Source: Asanoa ishikariensis
GTDB lineage: Bacteria > Actinomycetota > Actinomycetes > Mycobacteriales > Micromonosporaceae
NCBI RefSeq assembly: GCF_900107455.1
Contig: NZ_FNQB01000005.1
Coordinates: 62,001 to 126,000, forward strand
Direction: 5' to 3'
Length of the DNA: 64,000 nucleotides
The translations under genes were made by a program, and so were the position numbers. The notes under the pieces were generated by a model. That model was not told the DNA's origin and did not search any database. It was given only the letters and a program-made list of their open reading frames with translations. Shown piece after piece: positions 46,177-55,479 of the stretch. The first letter of the stretch is position 1. Each line of letters begins with the position of its first letter.

Positions 46177-46357
46177 CGGCGGTGGCGCGGCCGTCGATGC
46201 TTCCTGATGATGGCCGGCGGGTGACAGACAAGTCGCCGCTGCCGGGCGACGCCGAGGGCGGGTCGGTGGCCTTCGACGCCGAGCCGGCCGGCCGCAGGAC
46301 GGGCCGTGGCCTCCAATGCCTGCTGCCGGCCGGAGCCGCACGTACGATCCCGTGGTG
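46177..46357. other. Gap between LacI and Nudix genes
   Basis: About 180 bp; I see no separate gene or clear terminator. It must hold the promoter of the Nudix gene unless that gene is read through from lacI. Confidence 0.3.
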
Positions 46358-46936
46358 ATGTCCCATGCGCACGTCGCCGAGGTGGTCGCCGGCTACCTGG
46401 CCAGGAATCCGACCGAGGCCGACCGGCTCGCACCGCTGACCGGAGCGCTGGCCGCCAAAGCCGGACCCGACATCGTCTCGCGAAAGACCTTCGTGCCCGG
46501 CCATGTGACCGCGTCCGCCGTCGTGCTCGATCCGGCCGGTCGCATGCTGCACATCCGGCACAACGTCTTCAACAGGTGGCTCCAGCCCGGCGGGCACCTC
46601 GAGCCCGGCGACACGACGCTGCTCGGCGCGGCCCGCCGTGAGGTCGAGGAGGAGACCGGGATTCCGTCGCACCTGCTGACCCTGGCCGACGAGACGCCGT
46701 GCGACGTCGGCGTGCACGCGATCGCCGCCAACCCGGCCCGGTCCGAAGCCGCGCACCACCACTTCGACGTCCGCTACCTGTTCACCACGGTCACCGAGCC
46801 GGCCACCCGGATGCGGGCCGACGAGGTGCACGGCATCGCCTGGCTGCCGCCCGACGAGGTGGAGCAGGACTTCCGGCAGAAGGTCAGGGCGTGGGCCACC
46901 GGGACCTCCCCTGCCGGGGGTGTCGGTAGGGCTTGA
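46358..46936 (+). CDS. Nudix hydrolase
   Basis: The protein has 192 aa. The Nudix fold is shown by VTASAVVLDPAGRMLHIRHN, WLQPGGHLEPGDTTLLGAAR and the REVEEETGI end of the Nudix box, which supplies the metal-binding Glu residues. The spacing GGHLEPGD before REVEEE is that of a common actinobacterial subgroup. These enzymes hydrolyse nucleoside diphosphates linked to another moiety; the substrate is unknown. ATG 46358 (GTG 46352 also possible) begins the conserved part. It stands alone before the acetoin operon. Confidence 0.85.
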   Translation: MSHAHVAEVVAGYLARNPTEADRLAPLTGALAAKAGPDIVSRKTFVPGHVTASAVVLDPAGRMLHIRHNVFNRWLQPGGHLEPGDTTLLGAARREVEEETGIPSHLLTLADETPCDVGVHAIAANPARSEAAHHHFDVRYLFTTVTEPATRMRADEVHGIAWLPPDEVEQDFRQKVRAWATGTSPAGGVGRA

Positions 46937-47031
46937 CCGGGTAAGCGCTGCGGGAACCCTCCGGCCGAGCCGGACACGCGCGGTGTTCGGTGCCCAAAGG
47001 TGAGTCGGAGCGGCCAACCGGAGGTGCTCCG

Positions 47032-48711
47032 ATGACCCAGCCGCACGCCCGACCCGTCCGCACCGCCGACCGGCTCGTCGAGGGCCTGGCGGCGCAGGGC
47101 GTCCCGTACATCTTCGGGGTGCCGGGTGCCAAGATCGACCAGACGTACGACGCCCTCAACGACGGTGGTCCGGAGCTCGTGGTGTGCCGGCACGAGCAGA
47201 ACGCCGCGTTCATGGCCGGCGCCGTCGGGCGGCTGACCGGCACGCCCGGCGTCGTGCTGGTGACCTCCGGACCGGGCACCACCAACCTCGCGACGGGTCT
47301 GGTCACGGCCAACACCGAGGGCGACCCGGTGTTGGCCCTGTGCGGCGAGGTGCCGCTCACCGATCGGCTCAAGCGCACGCACCAGTCGATGAACGCGGCC
47401 GGCCTGCTGGAGAACGTCACCAAGTTCACGGAGGAGATCACCGACCCGGACACCGTGCCGGAGGCGCTCGCGAACGCCTTCCGCGCCGCCGTCAGCGACC
47501 GTCGGGGCGCCGCCGCGCTGGTGCTGCCGGACGACCTGATGGCCGCGCCGAGCGCCGCCGGCACGCTCACGCCCGCACCGCCGAGCGCCCTCGGACCCGC
47601 GCCCGCAAGCGACATCGCGCGGGCGGCTGAGCTGATCCAGGCGGCCCGGCGGCCGGTGCTGCTGGTCGGGGTGCGCGGCGCCGACCCGGCTGCCTGCCAG
47701 GCGGTCCGCGAACTGGTCGCGGCCACCCAACTGCCGGTCGTGGAGACGTTCCAGGCCGCCGGCGTGGTCTCGCGGGAGCTGGAGTCCCGCTACGTCGGGC
47801 GGATCGGGCTGTTCAAGAACCAGCCCGGCGACGCCGTCGTGGCCAACGCCGACGTGCTGGTGACCATCGGGTACGACCCGGTCGAGTACGACCCGCGCCT
47901 GTGGAACACCGACGTCGAACGCACGATCGTGCACATCGACGTGGTCCCCGCGGACATCGACAACCATTACCGCCCGGCGGTCGAGCTGCGCGGCGACGTC
48001 GACGCCACGGTCCACGCGTTGGCCCGCCAGCTCGACGGCCTGGAGCTCTCCATCGAGTTCGAGGCCGAGATCGCCCGGCAGGGCGAGGCGCTGGCCGCGA
48101 TCGACCGGTCGGCGGGCAGCCCGTCACGTGGCCCCGGCGGCGTCAACCCGGCGTGGCTCGTGCTCCAGCTCCGCGAGCACCTCGACGACGACGCGATCGT
48201 CGCGGTCGACATGGGCACGAACTACATCCACATGGCCCGCCACTTCCGGGTGTACGAGCCGCGGCACCTGCTGTTCAGCAACGGCCAGCAGACGTTGGGC
48301 GTTGGCCTGCCGTGGGCGATCGCCGCCAAGCTGGTGCGGCCGGACACACAGGTCGTGTCGGTCTCCGGTGACGGCGGCTTCCTCTACAGCGCGATGGAGC
48401 TGGAGACCGCGGCCCGCCTGGGCAGCAAGCTCACGCACGTCATCATGCGCGACAACAGCTACGACATGGTGAAGTTCCAACAGGTGCTCACGTTCGGCCG
48501 CGAGTCCGGCGTCGAGCTCGGGGACTACGACATCACCGCGTACGCGGCCGCCTTCGGTGCGCACGGCTATCGCCTGGACGGGCCCGACGAGTTCGCGCCG
48601 ACGTTGCGGCGGGCCCTCGCCGAAGAGGGAGTGTCCATCATCGACGTTCCCGTCGACTATTCACACAGCGGCGACATCGCCGCACAGCTGCACGAGGAAG
48701 TACTGATCTGA
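47032..48711 (+). CDS. alsS: Catabolic acetolactate synthase
   Basis: This ThDP enzyme (559 aa) condenses two pyruvates to acetolactate. [17 protein letters not shown], the catalytic Glu in [20 protein letters not shown], and [15 protein letters not shown] are characteristic of the FAD-independent AlsS type; the ThDP motif is [20 protein letters not shown], with a later [15 protein letters not shown] six bases before ATG 47032 fixes the start. alsD begins 2 bases after the stop, so the two form an acetoin-producing operon that diverts pyruvate into neutral products. No alsR-like regulator is adjacent. Confidence 0.92.
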   Translation: MTQPHARPVRTADRLVEGLAAQGVPYIFGVPGAKIDQTYDALNDGGPELVVCRHEQNAAFMAGAVGRLTGTPGVVLVTSGPGTTNLATGLVTANTEGDPVLALCGEVPLTDRLKRTHQSMNAAGLLENVTKFTEEITDPDTVPEALANAFRAAVSDRRGAAALVLPDDLMAAPSAAGTLTPAPPSALGPAPASDIARAAELIQAARRPVLLVGVRGADPAACQAVRELVAATQLPVVETFQAAGVVSRELESRYVGRIGLFKNQPGDAVVANADVLVTIGYDPVEYDPRLWNTDVERTIVHIDVVPADIDNHYRPAVELRGDVDATVHALARQLDGLELSIEFEAEIARQGEALAAIDRSAGSPSRGPGGVNPAWLVLQLREHLDDDAIVAVDMGTNYIHMARHFRVYEPRHLLFSNGQQTLGVGLPWAIAAKLVRPDTQVVSVSGDGGFLYSAMELETAARLGSKLTHVIMRDNSYDMVKFQQVLTFGRESGVELGDYDITAYAAAFGAHGYRLDGPDEFAPTLRRALAEEGVSIIDVPVDYSHSGDIAAQLHEEVLI

Positions 48712-48713
48712 CC

Positions 48714-49484
48714 ATGGACAGCGAAGCATACGGCCGGTTCCGGGCGTGGGGTCGCGCGATGATCCACGACGGGCACGCCGACGAGATCTACCAGACATCG
48801 ACCATGGGTGCGCTGCTCGACGGGCTCTACGACGGCGACGTGACGATCGCCGAACTGCTCCGGCACGGCAACTTCGGGCTCGGCACCTTCAACCACCTCG
48901 ACGGCGAGATGGTCGTCCTCGGCGGGACCTGCCACCACCTGCGGGCCGACGGCAGCGCGCGGGTCGCGGAGCCCACCGACCTGACCCCGTTCGCCACCGT
49001 CACCTGGTTCCGGCCGGAGACCACGCTGCGGGTCACCGATCCGATCGACCGCAAGGACCTGCTCGACCGCATCGACCGGGCGTTGCCCACCACCAACCTG
49101 ACCGCCGCCGTCCACGTCACCGGCCACTTCGACGCGGTCGAGACCCGCACGGTGATGGAGCAGAAGCCGCCGTACCCGCCGCTGACCAAGGCCACCGAAG
49201 GGCAGGCGGTCACGACCTTCCGCGACGTCGACGGTGACCTGGCCGGGTTCCGCTCGCCGGCCTACGAGCAGGGCATCTCGGTGCCGGGCTACCACCTGCA
49301 CTTCCTCACCGCCGACCGCGACCACGGCGGCCACGACCTCGACTTCACCCTGGTCGAGGGCGAGGTGCGGGTGGCCACCGAGACCGAGCTTCACCTCAGC
49401 CTGCCGCGTACCGCCGCGTTCGCGAACGCGAACCTCTCACCGGACAACATCGCGGGCCAGATCCGCCAGACCGAGGGCGGTTAA
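48714..49484 (+). CDS. alsD: Alpha-acetolactate decarboxylase
   Basis: The protein has 256 aa. It converts acetolactate to acetoin. Family motifs: IYQTSTMGALLDGLYDG, FGLGTFNHLDGEMVVLGG, PFATVTWF, and SVPGYHLHFLTADRDHGGH with the zinc-binding His residues. It follows alsS by 2 bases. It ends within the 3' end of the convergent sigma-factor gene (4-bp overlap). Confidence 0.92.
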   Translation: MDSEAYGRFRAWGRAMIHDGHADEIYQTSTMGALLDGLYDGDVTIAELLRHGNFGLGTFNHLDGEMVVLGGTCHHLRADGSARVAEPTDLTPFATVTWFRPETTLRVTDPIDRKDLLDRIDRALPTTNLTAAVHVTGHFDAVETRTVMEQKPPYPPLTKATEGQAVTTFRDVDGDLAGFRSPAYEQGISVPGYHLHFLTADRDHGGHDLDFTLVEGEVRVATETELHLSLPRTAAFANANLSPDNIAGQIRQTEGG

Positions 49485-50401
49485 GCCGGTGTCGTCCGCA
49501 GCACGGCCGGATAGCCGAAGCGGGCGACGTGGTCGGCCCCGGTGAACAGGACGATGCCGCGCAGGCCCGTCGGAGTCGGTGACAGCAGCACCACGCCGAA
49601 GGCGGCGCCGGCGCGGTAGACCACCACGGCCGGCTGGTCGTTGGCGGTCACCGGGAACATCGCCCACTCGCCGGGCTCGCCGAGCACCGAGGCCAGATAG
49701 GGCACGCAGACGGCCTTGCCCGCGAACCAGGTGCGCGAGGGTACGACCTCGAGCGTGGCGTCCTTGCGCAGCGCCGCTTCCAGCGCGCGCAGGTCGCTGT
49801 TGACGAACGCGGCCAGGTACGCGTCGAGCTGTGCCAACGCCTCCGGCGAGTCCGGGTCGGACAGTGGCTCGCCGCGCGCCGCGTCCAGGCGGGCCCGGGC
49901 CCGTTGCAGGCTGCTCTTCACCGCCGGCACCGACATGTCCAACATGGACGCCACCTCGGTCGCGGGGAACTCCAGCACCTCGCGCATCAGCAGCACCGCC
50001 CGCTGTCGGGGCGGCAGCAACTGCAGGCTCGCCACCAGCGCCAGGCGCAGGCTCTCGTGCCGCACCACCGTGTCGGCCGGGTCGTCGGCGAAGGGCTGGA
50101 GCCACGGCACGTCGAGGTCGACCGTGCCGGGTGTGGTCGGGTCGTCGGCGGGCGCGCCGAGGCCGGAGGGCAGCGGGCGGCGGGCCCGCTGCCCCAGCGC
50201 GGTCAGGCAGGCGTTGGTGGCGATGCGATAGAGCCAGACCCGCACGGACGCCCGTCCCTCGAAGCGCTCAGCGGCCCGCCAGGCCCGCAGGAAGGTCTCC
50301 TGCACCACGTCCTGCGCCTCTTCGGCCGAGCCGAGCATGCGGTAGCAGTGCGCCGTCAGCTCACGGCGATACGGCTCGAGCTCTCCCGCATCCATCCTCA
50401 C
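49481..50401 (-). CDS. ECF-type sigma factor with SnoaL-like C-terminal domain (SigG/SigJ type)
   Basis: The protein has 306 aa. Region 2: YRRELTAHCYRMLGSAEEAQ, DVVQETFLRAWRAAERFEG. Region 4: LPPRQRAVLLMREVLEFPAT, EVASMLDMSVPAVKSSLQRA. After about residue 195 comes a SnoaL-like extension (LAQLDAYLAAFVNSDLRALE), the hallmark of ECF groups that are controlled by their own C-terminal domain and not by a classic anti-sigma factor. No anti-sigma gene is nearby, consistent with this. GTG 50401 overlaps the stop of the upstream hydrolase gene; ATG 50395 is an alternative. It is probably the last gene of an MFS-hydrolase-sigma operon. Confidence 0.87.
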   Translation of the reverse strand: MRMDAGELEPYRRELTAHCYRMLGSAEEAQDVVQETFLRAWRAAERFEGRASVRVWLYRIATNACLTALGQRARRPLPSGLGAPADDPTTPGTVDLDVPWLQPFADDPADTVVRHESLRLALVASLQLLPPRQRAVLLMREVLEFPATEVASMLDMSVPAVKSSLQRARARLDAARGEPLSDPDSPEALAQLDAYLAAFVNSDLRALEAALRKDATLEVVPSRTWFAGKAVCVPYLASVLGEPGEWAMFPVTANDQPAVVVYRAGAAFGVVLLSPTPTGLRGIVLFTGADHVARFGYPAVLRTTPA

Positions 50402-51282
50402 CGCTCCAGTCTCGGTCGTACCCAGTCGGCGAACCGCCGGATCGCGTCATCCGCCTCCGGCGCGCGCCCGGCGGCCATCTGGAAGGTGTGCTGCTGCTCC
50501 TCGAACACGTCCCGGCGCACCTCCACGCCGAAGTCGCGGGCGCGCTTCTCCAGCATCCGGCTCTCGTCGAGCAGCGTCTCGTCGGCACCCACCTGGATGA
50601 ACATCGGCGGCAGCCCGGTCAGGTCGGCATGGAGCGGGTTGGCCCCGGGGTCGTGCGGGTCGCGCCCGGCCAGGTACATCGCGGCCAACTCCCGCACCAC
50701 GTCCCGGTAGAAGAACCCGTCGCGTTCGGCGTTGATGTCGAAGCTGTCGCCGCTGACCGCCATGTCCACCCACGGCGAGATGAGCAGCAGCGCGGCCGGC
50801 GCGGGCAGGCTCCGGGCGCGGGCGGCCCGGGCGGCGGTCACGGCGAGACCGCCACCGGCCGAGTCGCCCACCAGGACGAGCCGATCGAAACCCTGGGAGA
50901 CCAGATCGGCGTACGCGGCCAGCGCGTCGTCGAGCTGTGCGGGGTACGGGTGTTCAGGGGTGTGCCGTTGGTGCGCGATCAGCGCCGGCACGCCGACCGC
51001 CTTGGCGAGATGCCCGTACAGCTTGCGGTGGGTGAAGACCGACCCGCTGACGAAGCCGCCGCCGTGCAGGCAGAGCAGCGCGGCGCGGCCCCCGTCGGTC
51101 CCGTGCGGCACGAGCCGCAGCCCGTGGTCCACCTCGACGTAGTCCACCCCGCGCGGCTCCGCCGTCAGGTCACCCCAGTGGTCGTCGGTCTCCCGTGGCT
51201 CCGGCTCCGGCGGCGGGTTCAAGCGGTCCCGGGTCCACGTCCGGTACATGCGCTCCACGGCGCTCGACTGTGTGCTGGCCAT
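50398..51282 (-). CDS. Alpha/beta hydrolase of the hormone-sensitive-lipase family
   Basis: The protein has 294 aa. The oxyanion motif LCLHGGGFVSGS, nucleophile elbow VLVGDSAGGGLAV, catalytic Asp in QVGADETLLDES and catalytic His in EEQQHTFQM complete an HSL/acetyl esterase active site. It likely hydrolyses short acyl esters. ATG 51282 has AAGGAGAG upstream; the frame is open to 51318. The stop overlaps the sigma gene start, and the start lies inside the 3' end of the MFS gene. Confidence 0.88.
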   Translation of the reverse strand: MASTQSSAVERMYRTWTRDRLNPPPEPEPRETDDHWGDLTAEPRGVDYVEVDHGLRLVPHGTDGGRAALLCLHGGGFVSGSVFTHRKLYGHLAKAVGVPALIAHQRHTPEHPYPAQLDDALAAYADLVSQGFDRLVLVGDSAGGGLAVTAARAARARSLPAPAALLLISPWVDMAVSGDSFDINAERDGFFYRDVVRELAAMYLAGRDPHDPGANPLHADLTGLPPMFIQVGADETLLDESRMLEKRARDFGVEVRRDVFEEQQHTFQMAAGRAPEADDAIRRFADWVRPRLER

Positions 51283-52516
51283 CGTGGCTCTCCTTCCCTC
51301 TGCCGGTGTTGACCGCACCGGGGTCGAGAAGGAATCGGCTCTTGGGCACCAGAAGCACGGTCGTGACCGTGGTCACACCGGCCAGGGCGACCGCCCAGCG
51401 CGGTGCCGTCAGTGAGGCCAGCGCGCCGAACACCGCCGGTCCCACGCCTTGCAGCGTCATCAGGCCGGTGGAGAGCAGGCCGAAGGCCTGGCCCCGCCCG
51501 CGTTCCGGCACCGCGTCGACGAACGCCCGCTGCACGCCGAGCGAGTACGCGAACCCCGCCCCGCTGGCCACCATCAGCACTGAGCAGACCAGCAGCGGTG
51601 GGTCGAAGGCGAACGCCACGGGTGGCAGCCCGAGCAGCAGCACCAGCGGCGCCACGAGCCGGACCCGGGTGTCCGGCGGCACCAGCCGGCCGACCACGAG
51701 ATGGCCGACCAGCATGCCCAGGGGCGAGCACGCCATCAGCAGCCCGACCGCGCTGGCGGGGAAGCCCCGCGTCGACGCGTACGCGACCATCAGCGCCTCG
51801 GCCCCGACCACGAACGCCGAGGGCAGCCACTGCAGCAGCAGCAACTGCCGGACCCACGGGTCGGCCAGCAGCGTGGTGTTGCTCGCCCAACTCTGCCGCA
51901 CCGCGCCGCCGTCGGCCGCGGCCGGCACCGCGGGCAGGTCGGCCAACCCGAACCGGACGATCAGCGCGGCGACGAGGTGGCAGGCGGCGGTGAGCAGCAG
52001 TGCCCGCTGCGCGCCGAGCGCGGCGATCGCGACGCCGCCGGCCGCGAGCCCGAGCAACTGCGCGCCGCCGGACGCCATGCTGCTCAGCGAGCGTCCCAAC
52101 ACGTACGCGTCGCCGGTCAGCACGTCGGCGACCAGCCGGCCGGAGGCTCCGTTGAACACCGGAGTGCCGATGGCGACGACGGCCACCAGCGCCAGCCTGG
52201 CCCAGGTCGGCAGCGGGACCAGCGCCAGGGTCAGGGCGGCCACGCACTCCGCGCCGTAGCCCGCCACGATCAGCGGCCGGGGCCGGAGCCGGTCGGCCAG
52301 CGAGCCGAACAGCGCTCCGCCGAGCACCTGCGGCAGGAAGCCGATGGCGAAGGTGATCGCGGACAGCAGAGGTGAGCCGGTCGCCGCGAACACCAGCACC
52401 GAGAGCGCGACGATGCGCAGTGCGTCGGCGGCGATCGCGATCGAGCGGCTGGCGAACAGGACCCGGAAGGCCGGCACCGCGAAGACCTCGCGGTAGGTGG
52501 CGGACTGTGTGCTCAC
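51170..52516 (-). CDS. MFS exporter with an anomalous C-terminal extension
   Basis: 448 aa, twelve-helix drug-exporter type (family MFS_3-like). The protein begins YREVFAVPAFRVLFASRSIA, GSLADRLRPRPLIVAG is motif A, and similar helices continue to ALAGVTTVTTVLLVPKSRFL. The last 40 or so residues (from about GRGKESHDGQHTVERRGAHV) are simply the hydrolase gene read in another frame, giving a 113-bp same-strand overlap. The natural end was probably near LLDPGAVNTG and the stop was lost or shifted. It is divergent from the ArsR-type gene, with a palindromic operator between. Confidence 0.83.
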   Translation of the reverse strand: MSTQSATYREVFAVPAFRVLFASRSIAIAADALRIVALSVLVFAATGSPLLSAITFAIGFLPQVLGGALFGSLADRLRPRPLIVAGYGAECVAALTLALVPLPTWARLALVAVVAIGTPVFNGASGRLVADVLTGDAYVLGRSLSSMASGGAQLLGLAAGGVAIAALGAQRALLLTAACHLVAALIVRFGLADLPAVPAAADGGAVRQSWASNTTLLADPWVRQLLLLQWLPSAFVVGAEALMVAYASTRGFPASAVGLLMACSPLGMLVGHLVVGRLVPPDTRVRLVAPLVLLLGLPPVAFAFDPPLLVCSVLMVASGAGFAYSLGVQRAFVDAVPERGRGQAFGLLSTGLMTLQGVGPAVFGALASLTAPRWAVALAGVTTVTTVLLVPKSRFLLDPGAVNTGRGKESHDGQHTVERRGAHVPDVDPGPLEPAAGAGATGDRRPLG

Positions 52517-52552
52517 TGCCGCAGCCTGCGGGAGGCGCTGCCCCGGTGGCCA

Positions 52553-52576
52553 ACGTTACGGTTCTGGCCGTAACGT
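52553..52576. promoter_or_regulatory. Palindromic operator between the MFS and ArsR-type genes
   Basis: ACGTTACGG (52553-52561) and CCGTAACGT (52568-52576) are perfect inverted 9-bp arms around a 6-base spacer. The site sits in the 66-bp gap between two divergent starts, ends 6 bases before ATG 52583, and would cover both promoters. The obvious ligand is the ArsR-type protein encoded next door, giving autoregulation and control of the exporter operon. Confidence 0.75.
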
Positions 52577-52582
52577 CAAGGT

Positions 52583-53572
52583 ATGCTCCGCTACCTCGTC
52601 GACCAGGCTGACCTGCTGCACAGCCGGTTCGCGCTGTCGCCGAGCTTCGAGCTGGAGAACCTGCTCCGCTACTTCGACGGCACGGACCGGCACGGCCCCC
52701 GCACGCCCGGCCCAGCCGTCCGGCTGCGCCCCGCGTTCGAGCACCTCCGCCGCACCGACCCGGCCATGCGGGCCCTGCTCGCGCTGCACCACCCGCACGG
52801 CGGCGCCGACTTCGTCGCGCCGCCGCCGACCCGAGCGGGGCTGCAGACCATCGAGGACGACCTCGAGGTGGTGCGGTCGGTGCCGCTGGCCGTCGCCCGC
52901 GCCGAGATCGCGGTGTGTCTGGCCGCCCGGCCGGCGGAGGACCCGGACGCCCGGGAGGTCCTCGCCTCGCCGGACGTCGCGCCGCTGCTGGCCGATGGCC
53001 TGCGCCGTGCCTGGGACGCCCTGCTCGCCGCCGACTGGCTCCAGCTTCGGGCGATCTGCGAGCGCGACATCGTCTACCGCTCCGGCCTGCTGGCCCGGCA
53101 CGGCTGGGCGGCGGCGCTCGACGGGCTGCACTCCCGCGTGCGCTGGCGGGACGGCCGCATCGAGGTGAGTCGCATCCTGGACCGCGATGTCGTGGTCGGC
53201 GGCCGGGGGATGACGTTCATCCCGTCGGTGTTCATCTGGCCCAGCATCGCCGCACACTCCGACGACCCGTGGGAGCGCGCCATCATCTACCCGGCGCGCG
53301 GAGTCGCGCAGTGGTGGGGTGCCAAGCCGGCGCCGCCGTCGGCCGCCCTGGAGGAGCTCATCGGCCGGACGCGGGCGCGGATCCTGGTCGCGCTGCGCGA
53401 ACCGGCCAGCACCACGCAGCTTGCCCGGTCGCTGGCCCTGCCGATCGGCTCGGCCGGCGACCACCTGCGCGCGCTGCGCCGGGCCGGACTGCTGGACGCC
53501 GCCCGCTCCGGGCGCTCGGTGCTCTACCACCGCACGCCCCTGGGCGACCTGCTGGCCGCCGGCGGGGGATGA
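52583..53572 (+). CDS. ArsR-type transcriptional regulator with DUF5937-like N-terminal domain
   Basis: The protein has 329 aa. The first 240 residues resemble the DUF5937 region of long ArsR-family regulators (LVDQADLLHSRFALSPSFEL; HSRVRWRDGRIEVSRI; MTFIPSVFIWP). The C-terminal 80 residues form a winged helix (RTRARILVALREPASTTQLA, SAGDHLRALRRAGLLDAARS, GRSVLYHRTPLGDLL). It probably senses a small molecule through the N-terminal domain and represses the divergent exporter operon. The operator palindrome sits directly upstream. The leader is very short, suggesting leaderless translation. Confidence 0.85.
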   Translation: MLRYLVDQADLLHSRFALSPSFELENLLRYFDGTDRHGPRTPGPAVRLRPAFEHLRRTDPAMRALLALHHPHGGADFVAPPPTRAGLQTIEDDLEVVRSVPLAVARAEIAVCLAARPAEDPDAREVLASPDVAPLLADGLRRAWDALLAADWLQLRAICERDIVYRSGLLARHGWAAALDGLHSRVRWRDGRIEVSRILDRDVVVGGRGMTFIPSVFIWPSIAAHSDDPWERAIIYPARGVAQWWGAKPAPPSAALEELIGRTRARILVALREPASTTQLARSLALPIGSAGDHLRALRRAGLLDAARSGRSVLYHRTPLGDLLAAGGG

Positions 53573-53579
53573 TGCGGTC

Positions 53580-53921
53580 ATGACCGCGTACGCCCTCGCT
53601 CATCTCAAGAACCCGACCACCAACGCCGACATCGTCGACTACATCACCCGGATCCAGGACACGATGGATCCGTTCGGCGGCCGATTCCTCGCGCACGGAC
53701 CAAAGGTCGAGGTGTACGAAGGGGAGTGGCCGGGCTCGGTCGTGCTGCTGGAGTTCCCGGACGCCGACGCCGCGCGCGCCTGGTACGCCTCGCCCGCCTA
53801 CCGGGAGATCCTGCCCCTGCGCCTCGCGCACATCGACGGCGACACGATCCTGTTCGACGGCGTCCCGCCGGGCTACGACCCGCGCGTCACCGCCGAGAAG
53901 CTGCGCTCCCAGCTGAGCTGA
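53580..53921 (+). CDS. DUF1330 protein (dimeric alpha/beta barrel)
   Basis: The 113-aa protein has the DUF1330 pattern MTAYALAHLKNPTTNADIVD, GGRFLAHGPKVEVYEGEWPG, VVLLEFPDADAARAWYASPA and YREILPLR. The function of the family is unknown, though the fold is shared with small monooxygenases. It begins 7 bases after the ArsR-type gene and is probably co-transcribed. Its end overlaps the convergent kinase gene by 35 bp. Confidence 0.87.
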   Translation: MTAYALAHLKNPTTNADIVDYITRIQDTMDPFGGRFLAHGPKVEVYEGEWPGSVVLLEFPDADAARAWYASPAYREILPLRLAHIDGDTILFDGVPPGYDPRVTAEKLRSQLS

Positions 53922-54861
53922 CCAGCGCGCGGGCCCGGGCGGCGTCCGGCAGGCCCTCGTTGTCGCCCGGGGTGGCCACCACGCCCGCGGCGAACTGACT
54001 GCCCAGCCAGGCGGCGCCGCGAGTGTCGATGCCGGCCAGCCGGGCCGCCAGGTAGGCGCCGGCGAACGCGTCGCCCGCACCCACCGGGTCGACCACCCGC
54101 ACCGCCGCCGTGGGCAGGTGCACCGGGCCGTCGTCCGTCGCGTAGAAACAGCCGTCGGCGCCGGCCTTGAGCACGACCTCGCCGACGCCGGCGGCGCGGG
54201 CCAGGGCGAACACCTCGGCCGGGTCGTCGGTGCCGAACAGCGCCGGCGCCTCGTCGCGACCCAGCACCAGATAGGCCGTGTACGGCAGCAGCCCGACCAG
54301 CGTCTCGCCGACCGGCCGCAGCCCGGGCCGCAGGTTGGGGTCGAGCGCGACCGCGACACCCCGGGCGTGTGCCTGCCTGGCCAGCCGCACCACCGCGCGC
54401 TCCGGACCCTCCCCGAGCGCCGCCGTCAGCCCGGAGACGGCGACCAGCCGTGGCGTCGCGGCCAGAGCCCGGTCGGCGTCGCCTTCGTCCATCGTGGACG
54501 CCGCCGAGCCGGCCCGGTAGTAGTGCACCCGGCGCGCGCCGTCGGGGCGTACCTCCTTGAAGAACACACCGGTCGGGAAGTCGTCGGCGGTGGCCACGAG
54601 GTCGGTGTCGACGTCGAGCGCCGTGGCGGCGGCGAGCACCCGCCGGCCGAACGGGTCGGCACCGACCCTGCTGCAGAACGCCGCCCGGGCGCCGGCCCGT
54701 GCGGCGGCCGCGAGCAGGTTGAGCTCGGCCCCGGCGACGTGCACCGAGGCCATCGCACAAGCGTCCAGGGGCGCGCCGCCGACCGGCTGGACGAGCACCA
54801 TCGCCTCACCCAGGCCGACGATGTCCGGTGCGGCGGGGCTGCGGTTGACCGGTGGGGGCAT
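53887..54861 (-). CDS. kdgK: PfkB-family sugar kinase, probable 2-keto-3-deoxygluconate kinase
   Basis: The protein has 324 aa. N-terminal PfkB signature region DIVGLGEAMVLVQPVGG and AELNLLAAAARAGARAAFCS; DFPTGVFFKEV; ALDPNLRPGL; and the C-terminal motif VDPVGAGDAFAGAYLAARLA with the catalytic Asp and anion hole. GEAM at the start and the VALDPNLR segment are typical of KDG kinases. The divergent neighbour is KDPG aldolase, the next enzyme in the pathway, which supports the substrate assignment. ATG 54861 is only 21 bp from the aldolase start, so both promoters must lie within the opposite coding sequences or transcription is leaderless. Confidence 0.82.
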   Translation of the reverse strand: MPPPVNRSPAAPDIVGLGEAMVLVQPVGGAPLDACAMASVHVAGAELNLLAAAARAGARAAFCSRVGADPFGRRVLAAATALDVDTDLVATADDFPTGVFFKEVRPDGARRVHYYRAGSAASTMDEGDADRALAATPRLVAVSGLTAALGEGPERAVVRLARQAHARGVAVALDPNLRPGLRPVGETLVGLLPYTAYLVLGRDEAPALFGTDDPAEVFALARAAGVGEVVLKAGADGCFYATDDGPVHLPTAAVRVVDPVGAGDAFAGAYLAARLAGIDTRGAAWLGSQFAAGVVATPGDNEGLPDAARARALVSSAGSAASRR

Positions 54862-54882
54862 GCGGGCTACCTTGCCATTCCG

Positions 54883-55479
54883 ATGACCGACTTCGCGACG
54901 CTGCTCCGCGGCAAACCCCTGATGGCCATCCTCCGCAACGTGCCGATCGAGCGCGCGGTAGCGCTCGCCGAGACCGTGTGGGACAGCGGCCTCGGCGCGG
55001 TCGAGGTGCCGATCCAGACCCCCGAGGCCGCCCGGTGCCTGCGGGCGGTGGCGTCGGCCGCGGCCGCGCGTGGCGCCGTGGTCGGTGCCGGCACGGTAGT
55101 GACCGTCGAGCAGGTGAGGCTGGCGGCCGACGCCGGCGCGGTGTTCACCGTGGCGCCCGGGCTCGACCTCGACGTGGTCGCCGCGAGCGCCGCCGCCGGC
55201 CTGCCGCACCTCCCGGGCGTGGCCACCCCGTCGGAGGTGCACCACGCGCGGAAAGCCGGCTGCGACTGGCTGAAGGCGTTCCCGGCCGGCTCGCTCGGCG
55301 CGGGTTGGCTGCGGGAGATGCGCGGGCCGTTCCCCGACGTGCGGTTCGTCGCCACGGGCGGGATCGGGGCGCACAACGCCCGCGACTTCCTCGCGGCAGG
55401 CGCGGACGCGTTGGGCGTGGGTGGTGCGGTGACCCGCGAGGGCGGGCTGGCCGAGCTGCTGGCCGTCCTCAGGGCGTGA
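54883..55479 (+). CDS. eda: KDPG/KHG aldolase
   Basis: This class I aldolase of 198 aa splits 2-keto-3-deoxy-6-phosphogluconate into pyruvate and glyceraldehyde 3-phosphate. LRGKPLMAILRNVPIERAV begins it, the catalytic Glu lies in GLGAVEVPIQTPEA, GAGTVVTVEQVRLAADAGA follows, and the Schiff-base Lys is in GCDWLKAFPAGS; VRFVATGGI precedes the phosphate-binding end. It is divergent from the KDG kinase gene (21 bp between starts). The 3' end overlaps the small membrane-protein gene by 11 bp. Confidence 0.92.
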   Translation: MTDFATLLRGKPLMAILRNVPIERAVALAETVWDSGLGAVEVPIQTPEAARCLRAVASAAAARGAVVGAGTVVTVEQVRLAADAGAVFTVAPGLDLDVVAASAAAGLPHLPGVATPSEVHHARKAGCDWLKAFPAGSLGAGWLREMRGPFPDVRFVATGGIGAHNARDFLAAGADALGVGGAVTREGGLAELLAVLRA

